Assembly (NCBI RefSeq): GCF_000701665.1
Contig: NZ_JNJN01000008.1
Coordinates: forward strand, 1 to 64,000
Length of the DNA stretch: 64,000 nucleotides
Direction of reading: 5' to 3'
DNA from: Agathobaculum desmolans ATCC 43058
GTDB lineage: Bacteria > Bacillota > Clostridia > Oscillospirales > Butyricicoccaceae
Numbering within the stretch: the stretch's first letter is position 1; each line of letters starts with the position of its first letter. The translations under genes were made by a program, and so were the position numbers. The notes beneath the pieces are model-generated. The model had not been told where the DNA came from. It searched no databases and worked only from the letters and a program-made list of their open reading frames with translations. Of the stretch, positions 51,276 to 59,995 are shown one piece after another.

Positions 51276-51848
51276 ATGGATAGAAAAATCAACGAAAGAA
51301 CGCAGATGCTGACCATGAGTGCATTGTTTGCCGCCTTGATTGCGGTGGGGGCATTTATTCGGGTACCGGTGCCGATGTGGCCGTTTACGCTGCAAACCCT
51401 GTTTACCACATTGGCAGGATTGCTGCTTGGGCCGCGGTATGGCACACTGGCGTGCATAGCCTATATGGTGTTGGGTCTGGTTGGACTTCCGATTTTTACC
51501 GGCGGCGGTGGTCCACAGTATATTTTTCAGCCGACTTTTGGCTGTATTGCAGGATTTGCGGTCGGGGCGTGGTTGGCCGGCAGTATCATGCAGCGGCTGC
51601 AGCGGCGGGGCTTTCGTCAGGTTCTGTTGGCGGCACTGGTGAATATGGCAGCGGTTTATGTGGTCGGTATGGCGTGGTTTTGGTGCATCAAGGCATTTTA
51701 TCTGCATGATCCGATTGGCGTTTGGACGTTGTTTGTCACGTGCTTTGTGCCGACGATTGGGGTGGATGTGTTCAAGGCTGCTGCTGCGGCAGCGTTGGCG
51801 GTGCGGTTGGCGCCCGTGCTCGGTACCTATCGGCAGACGGCTGCATGA
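51276..51848 (+). CDS. bioY: Biotin ECF transporter S component BioY
   Basis: A 190-residue membrane protein with the BioY signature: FIRVPVPMWPFTLQTLFTTLAGLLLGPRYGTLA near residue 28, YMVLGLVGLPIFTGGGG and GFAVGAWLAG. It takes up biotin, alone or with the ECF module. A biotin-repressor-like operator supports the substrate. The window's own biotin user is the decarboxylase carrier protein at 31855. Confidence 0.95.
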   Translation: MDRKINERTQMLTMSALFAALIAVGAFIRVPVPMWPFTLQTLFTTLAGLLLGPRYGTLACIAYMVLGLVGLPIFTGGGGPQYIFQPTFGCIAGFAVGAWLAGSIMQRLQRRGFRQVLLAALVNMAAVYVVGMAWFWCIKAFYLHDPIGVWTLFVTCFVPTIGVDVFKAAAAAALAVRLAPVLGTYRQTAA

Positions 51849-51860
51849 TACAGCTTTTCT

Positions 51861-52079
51861 GAGACTGTCGAAAAACTTCGTTTTTCCGACAATCCGAGGT
51901 TGGACTGCGCCAAACATGAACGAGAAAAAGTTCCTGAGCAGAAACTTTTTCTCTCTCAAAGTATAAAAAGTCAGGTACTTGTCCTGACTTTTTATGCATT
52001 TGCGCTGCAAATGCTGTTTTATGCGCGCTGCTGCGCATATTGCTGACACCCATCGACAACATACTTTTTTGACAGGCTG
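51861..52079 (-). repeat. Structured intergenic repeat, family B, copy B3
   Basis: A 219-bp inverted copy with ends GAGACTGTCGAAAAAC and TTTTTTGACAGGCTG. Its long hairpin is AAAAAGTCAGG/CCTGACTTTTT, as in B1. The right flank is a hairpin (52081-52106); on the left only a short GCTTTTCT remains of a possible second copy. Confidence 0.85.
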
Positions 52080-52080
52080 T

Positions 52081-52110
52081 GAAAAGAACGCGGAAGCGTT
52101 CTTTTCTTTT
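52081..52110. terminator. Hairpin flanking repeat B3
   Basis: GAAAAGAACGC paired with GCGTTCTTTTC, then TTTT. Confidence 0.75.
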
Positions 52111-52210
52111 ACGGATAGCTGTGATATAATCAGTGCAAAGATACGGCAGCCTGTCGGTGGCAGCACCGGCAGGCTGGAGAATTGGTGCGATTCAGACAGG
52201 AGGCGTAACC

Positions 52211-52780
52211 ATGAAAAAGCAAGTATGGATTCTTGCGGCGGTCGTTGTGATCGTTGCAATAGTGATTGGTGCAGTGGTATTTGGCTTTTTGGCAGGCGAA
52301 GAGGAACCGGCGCCCAAACCGCCGGTCACCGATCCGGTGCCGGAGCCGAAACCGGAGCAGCCGGATGACGGGGATAAGGCTCCGGTGCAGCCGGTTGATC
52401 CCAATCCGTCCGGCGGGGATTCGGTGGTTGTTTATGTACCGGATGAGCAGGGGGAAAGCCTGACACCGGTGGGCGCAGATGCAAAGGATGACTCCAATCA
52501 GGCCTTGATCGATGCCCTGATTCAGGCCGGTTCCCTGCCCGAAGGGGTGAAGGTGCAGTCCTCCGAAACAGCGGACGGCATTCTGACGCTTGATCTCAAC
52601 ACGGTTTATGGGGATGCGGTACGCTCGTCCGGTACGACCGGGGAAAGTATGCTGATTTTTTCGCTGGTCAACACATTTGTGCAGGCACGCGGCGTGGACA
52701 GTGTGCTGCTGACCGTAGATGGCGCACCGCTGGAAAGCGGGCACGAGATTTATGACTATCCGCTGCAGGCAACCAACTGA
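52211..52780 (+). CDS. GerMN-domain protein
   Basis: A 189-residue protein with an N-terminal membrane anchor (residues 6-28), a Pro/Glu-rich linker (about 30-75) and a C-terminal domain resembling GerMN: VVVYVPDEQGESLTPVG, ALIDALIQAGSLPEGVKVQSSE, LTLDLN, FSLVNTFVQARGVDSVLLTVDG. Such domains occur in spore-germination and cell-wall-associated lipoproteins. No other germination gene is adjacent. The start at 52211 has AGGAGG upstream. Confidence 0.82.
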   Translation: MKKQVWILAAVVVIVAIVIGAVVFGFLAGEEEPAPKPPVTDPVPEPKPEQPDDGDKAPVQPVDPNPSGGDSVVVYVPDEQGESLTPVGADAKDDSNQALIDALIQAGSLPEGVKVQSSETADGILTLDLNTVYGDAVRSSGTTGESMLIFSLVNTFVQARGVDSVLLTVDGAPLESGHEIYDYPLQATN

Positions 52781-52796
52781 GTACGGATCAGCAAAA

Positions 52797-52819
52797 AGGC
52801 TTCGGCATCGCCGAAGCCT
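52797..52819 (+). terminator. Terminator hairpin, left copy flanking repeat B4
   Basis: AGGCTTCGGC paired with GCCGAAGCCT. The same hairpin with one loop change occurs at 53039-53061. Confidence 0.8.
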
Positions 52820-53038
52820 CAGTCTGTCGAAGAAGTATTTTGTTGATGCGTTTCACCAATACGCGCGGCAGCGCGCATCAAACAGCATTTGCTTTGCAAA
52901 TGCATAAAAGCTGGGGGCGCGTACCTCAGCTTTTATACTTTGAGAGAGAAAAAGTTTCTGCACAGGAACTTTTTCTCGTCCATGTTTGGCGCAGTCCAAA
53001 CATAGATTGTCGGAAAAACGAAGTTTTTCGACAGTCTC
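52820..53038 (+). repeat. Structured intergenic repeat, family B, copy B4
   Basis: A 219-bp family-B element. Its long hairpin is AAAAGCTGGGG/CCTCAGCTTTT, as in B2, and differs from B1/B3 by paired substitutions. It lies between two 23-bp terminator-hairpin copies. Confidence 0.87.
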
Positions 53039-53066
53039 AGGCTTCGGCATTGCCGAAGCCTTTTGT
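53039..53066. terminator. Terminator hairpin, right copy flanking repeat B4
   Basis: AGGCTTCGGC paired with GCCGAAGCCT followed by TTTTG, about 45 bp before the end of the convergent thiE gene. Confidence 0.8.
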
Positions 53067-53109
53067 TTCGCTCAAAACCTGATGATTGGATCATTCACAG
53101 CAGCTTTAT

Positions 53110-53742
53110 TTATGATTTACGCATATTGCACATCTTGCTGCGAAGCAGGGAGGCTGCCGCGCAGGGATCGTCTGCCTGCATTACGGCGGAAACAACAGCG
53201 ATGCCTGCGATCGGGCTGTCCGACAGGACATTCATATTATCGGCAGTCAAGCCGCCGATGGCAACGACCGGGATGGGGACAGCGCGGCAGATAACATTCA
53301 GGGTGGAAACCGGCGTCAGCCGGGTGGCAACACGGGTGGAGGTGGGGTGGATTGCGCCGGTACCGAGATAATTTGCACCGTCTTTCCAAGCGGCCAGCGC
53401 GGCTTCAACGGTCTTTGCTGTTGCGCCGACGATTTTATCCGGCCCGAGCAGGGTGCGGCATACGGCAACCGGCAGGTCGCTTGCGCCGACATGCACACCG
53501 GCAGCATCACAGGCAAGTGCAACATCCACCCGGTCGTCGATGATCAGTGGAATGTTATGGTGGTCGGTCACCTGCTTGACCTGCTGCGCCAGCGTGAGAA
53601 AATCACGGCCGCCGGCCTCTTTTTCGCGGACTTGGATCAGTGTTGCACCGCCCGCGCAGGCCTGATCGACTGCGTGCAGCAGGCTTTCCGTGGTATGGCC
53701 GCTGCGGTCGGTGATTACATACAGGGTAGGATCGAATTGCAT
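53110..53742 (-). CDS. thiE: Thiamine-phosphate synthase
   Basis: A 210-residue TIM-barrel enzyme. It shows LYVITDRSGH, GATLIQVREKEAGGRDFL near residue 34, the Mg-binding IIDDRVDVALACDAAGVHVGASDLP, and VVAIGGLTADN. It joins the pyrimidine and thiazole units of thiamine. It stands apart from other thi genes, and no TPP riboswitch was found before it. Three further minus-strand genes lie directly upstream. Confidence 0.93.
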   Translation of the reverse strand: MQFDPTLYVITDRSGHTTESLLHAVDQACAGGATLIQVREKEAGGRDFLTLAQQVKQVTDHHNIPLIIDDRVDVALACDAAGVHVGASDLPVAVCRTLLGPDKIVGATAKTVEAALAAWKDGANYLGTGAIHPTSTRVATRLTPVSTLNVICRAVPIPVVAIGGLTADNMNVLSDSPIAGIAVVSAVMQADDPCAAASLLRSKMCNMRKS

Positions 53743-53758
53743 GGCAGAAGCTCCTCTT

Positions 53759-54475
53759 TTATAAATGGATGGTCAGCAGCCCTTCTCCCTCGGTCATACT
53801 GCCGAGGGCTGTGCCGTTCGGGGCGAAGGCGGTGCTGTGACCGATAAAGGTTCCGGCGGCATATTGATCCACGCCGAGAACGGTCATGTGGTTTTCAATG
53901 GCACGGGCGCACAGCAGGGTGCGCCAATGCAGCCGCTTGTCCGGGCCTTCGGCCCAGCCGGCGGGCACATATAAAATATCGGCGCCGCCTGCACGCTGGG
54001 CAGCGGCAAGAGCGGGAAAACGCAGCTCAAAGCAGGTGATCACACCCAGCTTGCCACAGGGGGTATCGATGGGGACAAAGTCCGTCTGACCGGCGCGGCA
54101 TTCCGCAGATTCCCGGTAACCGAACGCATCGTACAAACGCTGCTTGCGGTGCGCTCCGCGCAGAATACCGCGGTCATCCAGCACAACGATCGTGTTGTAG
54201 GGCAGGCTGTCCGTGCGTTCGTACAGACCGGCGGCAAGCCACAGACCGGCCTCGCGGGCGATTGCTCCGAGCGCGGATACAAATGCGCCGTCCAGCGGTT
54301 CGGCAGCCTCGCAGTTTTGTGACTGCCTGTTCGTTTTTGCATAAAACATACTGTATTCTGGAAGAAACAGCATAGATGCACCTGATTGTGCAGATTCCTG
54401 TGCATAAGAACGGATGCGGCACAGGTTCTCATCCTTGCGGTCGGATGCACCGAACTGGGCGAGCGCAAGGGTCAT
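53759..54475 (-). CDS. Carbon-nitrogen hydrolase (nitrilase superfamily)
   Basis: A 238-residue amidase-fold protein with the full triad: Glu40 in LFLPEYSM, Lys in GAHRKQRLYDAFGY near residue 107 and Cys in GVITCFELRFP near residue 144. It resembles Nit2/omega-amidase-like enzymes. The ATG at 54475 overlaps the preceding TGA (ATGA), with AAGGATGG upstream. The substrate is unknown, but repair or small-amide hydrolysis is typical. Confidence 0.9.
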   Translation of the reverse strand: MTLALAQFGASDRKDENLCRIRSYAQESAQSGASMLFLPEYSMFYAKTNRQSQNCEAAEPLDGAFVSALGAIAREAGLWLAAGLYERTDSLPYNTIVVLDDRGILRGAHRKQRLYDAFGYRESAECRAGQTDFVPIDTPCGKLGVITCFELRFPALAAAQRAGGADILYVPAGWAEGPDKRLHWRTLLCARAIENHMTVLGVDQYAAGTFIGHSTAFAPNGTALGSMTEGEGLLTIHL

Positions 54476-54945
54476 GATTCCCATCCTTTGCACACATCCA
54501 CCCAAGCTTGAAAGGCGGAAAAGCGTTCCAGTTCGGGAATGGTCAGTTCAATGGCAGAGTTGGCGGAGCCGCAGGCCGGAAAGACGGTTTCGAACCGCCG
54601 CAGCGAGGCATCCAGAAATACCGCGACACCGTCTGGAATGCCGAACGGGCATACGCCGCCCACTGCATGACCGGTTTCAGGCTCCACCTCATCAAAGGTG
54701 AGCATTTTGGCCTTGCAGCCAAAGCTTGCCTTGTATTTGGGGTTATCGATTTTGGCATCACCGGCAGCAACGATCAGGATCACGCCGTCCGGGGTGCGGA
54801 AGGACAGGGTTTTGGCAATACGGGCCGGTTCGCAGCCGACGGCCTGCGCTGCCAGCGCAACCGTTGCTGAGGAGCTGTCAAAGGTCAGGATACGGCCGGC
54901 TGCGTCAAATTGCTGCAGCCAGCGAGTCGCTTTTTCAATGGACAT
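54472..54945 (-). CDS. YbaK/EbsC-type aminoacyl-tRNA deacylase
   Basis: A 157-residue protein with the YbaK fold: ARIAKTLSFRTPDGVILIVAAGDAKID, FDEVEPETGHAVGGVCPFGIP and VFLDASLRRFETVFPACGSANSAIEL. Members clear mischarged tRNA such as Cys-tRNA-Pro. It overlaps the nitrilase-like gene by ATGA and follows a DUF1836 gene by 2 bp, so the three form one unit. Confidence 0.92.
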   Translation of the reverse strand: MSIEKATRWLQQFDAAGRILTFDSSSATVALAAQAVGCEPARIAKTLSFRTPDGVILIVAAGDAKIDNPKYKASFGCKAKMLTFDEVEPETGHAVGGVCPFGIPDGVAVFLDASLRRFETVFPACGSANSAIELTIPELERFSAFQAWVDVCKGWES

Positions 54946-54947
54946 GG

Positions 54948-55478
54948 TCAGTCGCCTCCGATGGATTCAGGGATGGTGTCGATCAGATGCTCGCACAGGC
55001 GGCGCAGATAACAGGCGGTTTCGCTCAGCGCCAGACACAGCACGAGCCGGTCGTTCGGGTCGTCCGGATCGGCAGGCAGATGCTCGTGCAGCATGGGCGG
55101 CAGCATGGTGCGCAGATGCTCCTTTTCCTGCAGCAGGCGGGTGTAGCAGGCCTCAAAATCCACATCCTCCCGCCCGGTCAACGCTTTGATATCGCTCAGC
55201 CGCAGGGTTTGCTTGAGATGATAAACGCAAAGAAGCTGCATGATTTGCTCACGGGTGTATTTTTTCCCGCGCACGGGCGTCATCAGCCCTTCTTTCACAT
55301 AATTGTTGATCATGGTTTTGGTCAGCAGCTTATCGGACGGCGTGCGTTTGGTGCCAGACAGATACTGCTCGAACAGGGAAAGCACCTGATCCATATACAG
55401 CTCCAGCCGGGGAACGTCTGCCGGGTGGATATCACGGTCGGCAAAGACCGCATCGATCGCTTCGTTGAGCCGGGACAT
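54948..55478 (-). CDS. DUF1836 domain protein
   Basis: A 176-residue protein with a MerR-like helix-turn-helix in its middle: LLTKTMINNYVKEGLMTPVRGKKYTREQIMQLLCVYHLKQTLRLSDIK. The order is that of DUF1836 proteins in Firmicutes, probable DNA-binding regulators of unknown target. The start at 55478 has GAGGTGA upstream. It heads a minus-strand operon with ybaK and the nitrilase-like gene. Confidence 0.85.
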   Translation of the reverse strand: MSRLNEAIDAVFADRDIHPADVPRLELYMDQVLSLFEQYLSGTKRTPSDKLLTKTMINNYVKEGLMTPVRGKKYTREQIMQLLCVYHLKQTLRLSDIKALTGREDVDFEACYTRLLQEKEHLRTMLPPMLHEHLPADPDDPNDRLVLCLALSETACYLRRLCEHLIDTIPESIGGD

Positions 55479-55622
55479 GGCAGTCACCTCATTTCGTATC
55501 TATTATAAGCCATGTCCCTGCGGAGTGCAAGCCCGACACGGGCGTTGTGTACGGCGTGCGGGCGTGCTATAATACAGATGGGTAGAATATAAACCATATT
55601 ATGAAAATCAGGGGGGAGCAAA

Positions 55623-56864
55623 ATGAAAAGAAATAAACGGAAAATGCTGCTTATGCTGGCGGTTTTGCTAGCTGTGATGACATCTGCGGTGCCGTTTTGT
55701 GCGGCCGTGCATACCCAAACGATGCCGGTTTTGATGTACCACGATCTGACGGAAGATCCTGCTGCTGTAAACAGCCTGACGGTGACAGGAGAACGGTTCC
55801 GGATGGATATGGAGTTTTTGCAGGCATATGGCTATACCCCCCTGCTGCCATCGGAACTGGCTGCGCTGCGAAAAAACGGCGGTGCACTGCCGTCCCGTCC
55901 GGTCATGATCACGTTTGATGACGGATACCGGTCGAATTACGAGATCGCATATCCGATTTTACAGCAGACCGGGATGAAAGCGGTGATTGCCGTATTGGGC
56001 GGGAATGTAGACCGCGCCACGGCTGCCGGGGAGCCGCGCGGCTTTATGACATGGGACGAGCTGCGTGAAATGGCAGAGAGCGGTTTGGTCGAGGTAGGCT
56101 CGCATACCTATGGGCTGCATAACGGGCAGTACGGCGGATCGCTGGCGCCGGATGGGATCAACGGCGTGATGCGCCGCCGCGGTGAATCACAGCGCGCCTA
56201 TCGTGCACGTGTGGGCGGCGACCTGCGGCGCAGCATTGACGGCATTGTGCAGCATACCGGGCAAAAGCAGGTGTGCTATTTCGCCTATCCGTTTGGTGCA
56301 TATGACAGTTGGATGCAGCAGATGTTGGAGGAAAATGGCGTATCGGTCAGCGTGGTTACCAAGGCGGGCGCAGCAGCGCCGTTGGTTTCACTGCACAAAA
56401 TGCCGCGCTATGCCGTGCGGATGGATCAGCCGGTATCCGCTTTGCTGCGGCGGGCTGATTCTGCGGTGCCGACGCTGGCGGCCATATCGGTCAACGGGGC
56501 GCAAAGCCGGCTGCCTGCCTATCATGTGGACGGTCATCATTTTGTGCGCGTGCGGGATGTGGCTATGCTGCTGCGGCAGACCGCGAGCGGGTTTGACGTG
56601 CAGTGGAACGCGGGGCAGCGTCGGGTTGAGCTAACGTCGTTTGCGGCATATACCCCGCTCGGCACGGAGCTGCAGCCGCTGCCGCAGGGGACAAGGCGGC
56701 TGCAGTCGCTTCCCACGCCCACAATGGTTGATGGTGCGGCGCATATGGTTGCATCCTATCAGGCGGAAGGCGTTACATATTATAAACTGCGCAGTTTAGG
56801 TGAACTGTGCGGTTTTGCGGTAGATTGGAACAGCGAAGCACATCTGGTGGAGGTGACTGCGTAG
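55623..56864 (+). CDS. Polysaccharide deacetylase with copper-amine-oxidase-like tail domain
   Basis: A 413-residue exported protein. A signal peptide (residues 1-30) is followed by a NodB domain with the metal-site motifs MYHDLT, MITFDDGYRSNYE near residue 95 and GSHTYGLHN near residue 158, then YFAYPFGAYD. The C-terminal 130 residues carry two beta-rich repeats (FVRVRDVAMLLR...RRVELT and YYKLRSLGELCGFAVDWNSEAHLVEVT), typical of copper-amine-oxidase N-domains that bind cell wall. It would deacetylate peptidoglycan or another glycan. Confidence 0.9.
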   Translation: MKRNKRKMLLMLAVLLAVMTSAVPFCAAVHTQTMPVLMYHDLTEDPAAVNSLTVTGERFRMDMEFLQAYGYTPLLPSELAALRKNGGALPSRPVMITFDDGYRSNYEIAYPILQQTGMKAVIAVLGGNVDRATAAGEPRGFMTWDELREMAESGLVEVGSHTYGLHNGQYGGSLAPDGINGVMRRRGESQRAYRARVGGDLRRSIDGIVQHTGQKQVCYFAYPFGAYDSWMQQMLEENGVSVSVVTKAGAAAPLVSLHKMPRYAVRMDQPVSALLRRADSAVPTLAAISVNGAQSRLPAYHVDGHHFVRVRDVAMLLRQTASGFDVQWNAGQRRVELTSFAAYTPLGTELQPLPQGTRRLQSLPTPTMVDGAAHMVASYQAEGVTYYKLRSLGELCGFAVDWNSEAHLVEVTA

Positions 56865-56885
56865 GCGCGGTGCAAAAGAATACAA

Positions 56886-56926
56886 TAATCCCGTCGAAAA
56901 CGTTGGTTTTCGACGGGATTTCAATT
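56886..56926 (+). terminator. Terminator of the deacetylase gene
   Basis: AATCCCGTCGAAAAC paired with GTTTTCGACGGGATT, then TC. No other gene lies before 57124. Confidence 0.85.
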
Positions 56927-57066
56927 TTACAAAGCAGATTTGGGAGCAGGATGAAAAAAACTGGCATATGCGGAACGTCCTGATTTGCAGGGTACAGGTA
57001 TAGGGATCGTAGAAAGCGGGTTATAATAAATTTGACAAAAGCCTATTGCAATTTCAAAACATTGTA

Positions 57067-57108
57067 GTATGATATAAATCAATAAGTAATTTTCAATACT
57101 ATATCATG
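57067..57108. promoter_or_regulatory. Putative Fur/PerR-type operator before the hemolysin III gene
   Basis: Outer arms TGATATA and TATATCA enclose ATAAGTAATTTTCAATACTA. A very similar AT-rich string, ATAAGATTTAATACTA, occurs in the perR-like promoter at 57847-57862. TTGCAA-N16-TATGAT just upstream may be the promoter. Confidence 0.45.
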
Positions 57109-57123
57109 CGAGGAGAGATCGAT

Positions 57124-57777
57124 ATGCCGCGTGCATTTATGAGGGCAAGAGAACCGTTTTCCAGTTATTCGCACTTTGTTGGGGCTGTGCTCAGTGGTGT
57201 GGGATTACTGGCCATGCTGCTGCGGCTGTTATCTGAACCTGCGGTAACCGGACAGCTGGCAGCCGCTGCTGTGGTATTCTGCCTGTCGCTGATTGCGCTG
57301 TACGCTGCGAGCAGCGTATATCATTTTTCCGGGCGGAGCGGCGCTGTGCTGCGGCGGCTGAAAAAGCTGGATCACAGCATGATCTACGTGCTGATTGCGG
57401 GCAGCTATACACCTATCGTATTGCGGTATATGCCGGCACCGCGCAGCTATGTGTTTTTGAGCGTAATCTGGATGATCGCATTGGCGGGCATCGCAGTCAA
57501 GCTGCTTTGGATCGATGCGCCGCGTTTGCTGGGGACAGCGCTGTATCTGGCGCTTGGCTGGGCGATCGCATTTGATTTCGGTGTGGTGTTGTCCATGCCG
57601 GTACCGGCAATCCTGCTGCTTGCTGCAGGGGGCATCGCATATACCATCGGCGGAGTGATCTATATTGCCAAAAAACCGAATTTGGGACCGATGCTTGGAT
57701 TTCACGAGCTGTTTCATCTGTTTGTGATCGCCGGAAGTATTTTTCATTATTTTATGGTTTTTCTCTACGTTCTTTGA
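57124..57777 (+). CDS. Hemolysin III / PAQR-family membrane protein
   Basis: A 217-residue protein with seven helices. PAQR motifs are SHFVGAVLSGVGL near the N terminus, YAASSVYHFSG, KKLDHSMIYVLIAGSYTPIVL and the C-terminal HELFHLFVIAGSIFHYF, with the three conserved zinc-binding histidines. Bacterial members affect membrane fluidity; true haemolysis is unproven. The ATG at 57124 has AGGAGA upstream. Confidence 0.9.
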   Translation: MPRAFMRAREPFSSYSHFVGAVLSGVGLLAMLLRLLSEPAVTGQLAAAAVVFCLSLIALYAASSVYHFSGRSGAVLRRLKKLDHSMIYVLIAGSYTPIVLRYMPAPRSYVFLSVIWMIALAGIAVKLLWIDAPRLLGTALYLALGWAIAFDFGVVLSMPVPAILLLAAGGIAYTIGGVIYIAKKPNLGPMLGFHELFHLFVIAGSIFHYFMVFLYVL

Positions 57778-57812
57778 GCGAAAATAATGTGCTGCGATTT
57801 GTTCACCGATGC

Positions 57813-57841
57813 TTGACAAGTAGACTTCATCAGTATATAAT
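57813..57841 (+). promoter_or_regulatory. Sigma-A promoter of the PerR-like/rubrerythrin operon
   Basis: TTGACA, 17 bp, TATAAT. An AT-rich ATAAGATTTAATACTA directly after it may be the regulator's own operator. Confidence 0.8.
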
Positions 57842-57882
57842 CCTAATAAGATTTAATACTAATTGAAATGTAGGTGAGATTT

Positions 57883-58296
57883 ATGCAGACCAGAAATACG
57901 GTGCAGCGGCAGATCGTACTGCAAACCGTGCTGCGGATGCACGATCATCCCACCGCGGATAACGTGTATGAAGCCGTAGCGGCGGAGCATCCGTCCATCA
58001 GCAAAGCAACGGTTTACCGGAATTTGAATCAGTTGGCTCATCAGGGCGAGATCCGCCGGGTGCCGGTGCCGAACGGAGCTGACCGGTTCGATTTTAATAC
58101 AGAGGAGCATTTCCATGTGCGCTGTACCAGCTGCGGTGATGTGTATGATGTAAAGCTTCCGCATATGCAGGATCTGATCAGTCAGGTCGAGGATTCCTGT
58201 GGTGTCGAAGTGCAGCGGTATGATATCCTGTTTGAAGGGGTCTGCCCCGCATGCAGGAATCGTTCTTCCGAGGCGGACGGCAGACCTGCCGTTTGA
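57883..58296 (+). CDS. Fur-family regulator, PerR-like
   Basis: A 137-residue regulator. The N-terminal winged helix has TADNVYEAVAAEHPSISKATVYRNLNQLAHQGEI. The metal-sensing hinge DRFDFNTEEHFHVRCTSCGDVYDV carries HxH and CxxC, and a second CPAC pair lies near the end. The residues and the rubrerythrin gene 29 bp downstream favour a peroxide-sensing PerR role over Fur or Zur. Confidence 0.88.
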   Translation: MQTRNTVQRQIVLQTVLRMHDHPTADNVYEAVAAEHPSISKATVYRNLNQLAHQGEIRRVPVPNGADRFDFNTEEHFHVRCTSCGDVYDVKLPHMQDLISQVEDSCGVEVQRYDILFEGVCPACRNRSSEADGRPAV

Positions 58297-58325
58297 TTTA
58301 ATTTTGTACGAAGGAGTGCAGTATC

Positions 58326-58862
58326 ATGGCAAATTTGAAGGGCAGCAGAACGGAAGCAAACCTGAAATCCGCTTTTGCAGGCGAATCCATGGCGTTCACC
58401 AAGTACACATATTATGCCTCTAAGGCAAAAAAGGACGGATACGTCCAGATCGGTAAGTTTTTTGAAGAGACTGCGGGCAACGAAAAGGAGCACGCGAAGA
58501 TCTGGTTCAAGCTGCTGGGCGGTATCAATGATACGGCGGCAAACCTGTTGGCGGCAGCCGAAGGCGAAAACTATGAATGGACGGATATGTACGCAGGCTT
58601 TGCCAGGGAGGCACGTGAAGAAGGCTTTGAGGATATTGCCTTCCTGTTTGAGCAGGTCGGGGCGATCGAAAAAGAGCATGAGGAGCGATATCGCAAGTTG
58701 CTTTCCAATGTGGAGAATAAACTGGTGTTCTCGCGTGATGGCGACTGCATCTGGCAGTGCTCCAACTGCGGCCATATTGTGGTAGGCAAGCAGGCGTCGG
58801 AGGTTTGCCCGGTTTGCGCACATCCGCAGGCATATTTTGAAATCAAGGCAGAAAATTATTGA
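58326..58862 (+). CDS. rbr: Rubrerythrin
   Basis: A 178-residue protein. The N-terminal four-helix di-iron domain has Glu ligands in [30 protein letters not shown] and [16 protein letters not shown]-terminal rubredoxin-like domain carries [22 protein letters not shown]. It reduces hydrogen peroxide to water in anaerobes. It lies directly behind a PerR-like gene, presumably in the same operon. Confidence 0.95.
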   Translation: MANLKGSRTEANLKSAFAGESMAFTKYTYYASKAKKDGYVQIGKFFEETAGNEKEHAKIWFKLLGGINDTAANLLAAAEGENYEWTDMYAGFAREAREEGFEDIAFLFEQVGAIEKEHEERYRKLLSNVENKLVFSRDGDCIWQCSNCGHIVVGKQASEVCPVCAHPQAYFEIKAENY

Positions 58863-58891
58863 TTGGAGCAAAACAGCCGGTTTATCGGCAA

Positions 58892-58930
58892 AAAAACACC
58901 GTGGAATTTTCATTCCACGGTGTTTTTTAT
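58892..58930. terminator. Bidirectional terminator between rbr and cysK
   Basis: AAAAAACACCGTGGAA paired with TTCCACGGTGTTTTTT, between convergent genes. Confidence 0.9.
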
Positions 58931-59862
58931 TATCCTGCGGCAAATAAGGGGGTGGAAAAGTAACGCTCGGCGGTATCCGGCAGCACGGTAACAACCGTTT
59001 TGCCCGGACCGAGCTTTTTCGCCAGCTGAATGGCGGCTGCAACATTGGTACCGCTGGAAATTCCGCACATCAGCCCTTCCAAACGGGCAAGATCCTTGGC
59101 GGTTTGAATCGCTTCGTCATCGGTTACGATATACAGATGGTCGTAAATCTCGTTGTTCAGATTTTTGGGGATCACGCCGTCGCCGATGCCCATCTGCAGA
59201 TGGGTGCCGATCGAGCCGCCCGACAGGATCGCCGCGTTCTCGGGTTCGACCGCCCAGATCTCAAGCTGCGGGTTCTGTGCCTTGAGCACCTCGCCAATGC
59301 CGCTGATGGTACCGCCCGTACCGAAACCAGAGCAGAAGCCGTCGATCGGTCCGCCGACCTGCGCCAGTATTTCGGTTGCCGTGTGGTGCCGGTGTACCGC
59401 CGGATTGGCGGGGTTATCAAACTGGCCGGGAACAAAAACCCTTGGGTCATTTTTAGCCATTTCGTCTGCAATGTGCTGACATTCAGCAATACAATCGCCA
59501 ATATTACCGGCATCATGTACCAGAATAACTTCTGCACCGTAATGCTGCACGAGTTTGCGGCGCTCCTCGGAAACTGAATCCGGCATGATGATCTTTACAG
59601 TATAGCCTTTTACCGCGCCGCACAGTGCAAGGCCGATGCCCTGATTGCCGCTGGTTGGTTCGACGATAATGGTATCGGGACCGATCAGACCGCGGCGCTC
59701 GGCGTCCTCCACCATATTCAGTGCCGTGCGGGTTTTAATGGAGCCGCCGACATTCAGGCCTTCAAATTTGACAAGCACCTCGGCGCAGTCTGCCGGGACC
59801 ATGCGGCTCAGACGCACCATCGGCGTATGGCCGACTGCTTCCAGGATGTTGCTGCATACCAT
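58930..59862 (-). CDS. cysK: Cysteine synthase (O-acetylserine sulfhydrylase)
   Basis: A 310-residue PLP enzyme. The Schiff-base Lys is in LNVGGSIKTRTALNM near residue 43, the substrate loop in VEPTSGNQGIGLA, the phosphate loop in GFGTGGTISGIG and a final SSGTNVAAA. It makes cysteine from O-acetylserine and sulfide. The start at 59862 has GAGAGGAAG upstream. It has no sulfur-assimilation neighbours. Confidence 0.93.
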   Translation of the reverse strand: MVCSNILEAVGHTPMVRLSRMVPADCAEVLVKFEGLNVGGSIKTRTALNMVEDAERRGLIGPDTIIVEPTSGNQGIGLALCGAVKGYTVKIIMPDSVSEERRKLVQHYGAEVILVHDAGNIGDCIAECQHIADEMAKNDPRVFVPGQFDNPANPAVHRHHTATEILAQVGGPIDGFCSGFGTGGTISGIGEVLKAQNPQLEIWAVEPENAAILSGGSIGTHLQMGIGDGVIPKNLNNEIYDHLYIVTDDEAIQTAKDLARLEGLMCGISSGTNVAAAIQLAKKLGPGKTVVTVLPDTAERYFSTPLFAAG

Positions 59863-59995
59863 TGAAAATCTTCCTCTCAAACATGTCTATTCATTATTAT
59901 AGCACAAAGTTTTGCATAAGCATAGTACGGATTGACTAAAAGCTGTCAATCCGACGGCATTTTTTAGAGTATATGCAGAGAGGAGGTGAAGCGTG

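Noticed and set aside
53743-53800. Possible TPP riboswitch for thiE
   Set aside because: Only 16 bp separate thiE from the upstream gene, and no THI-element core is present in the region.
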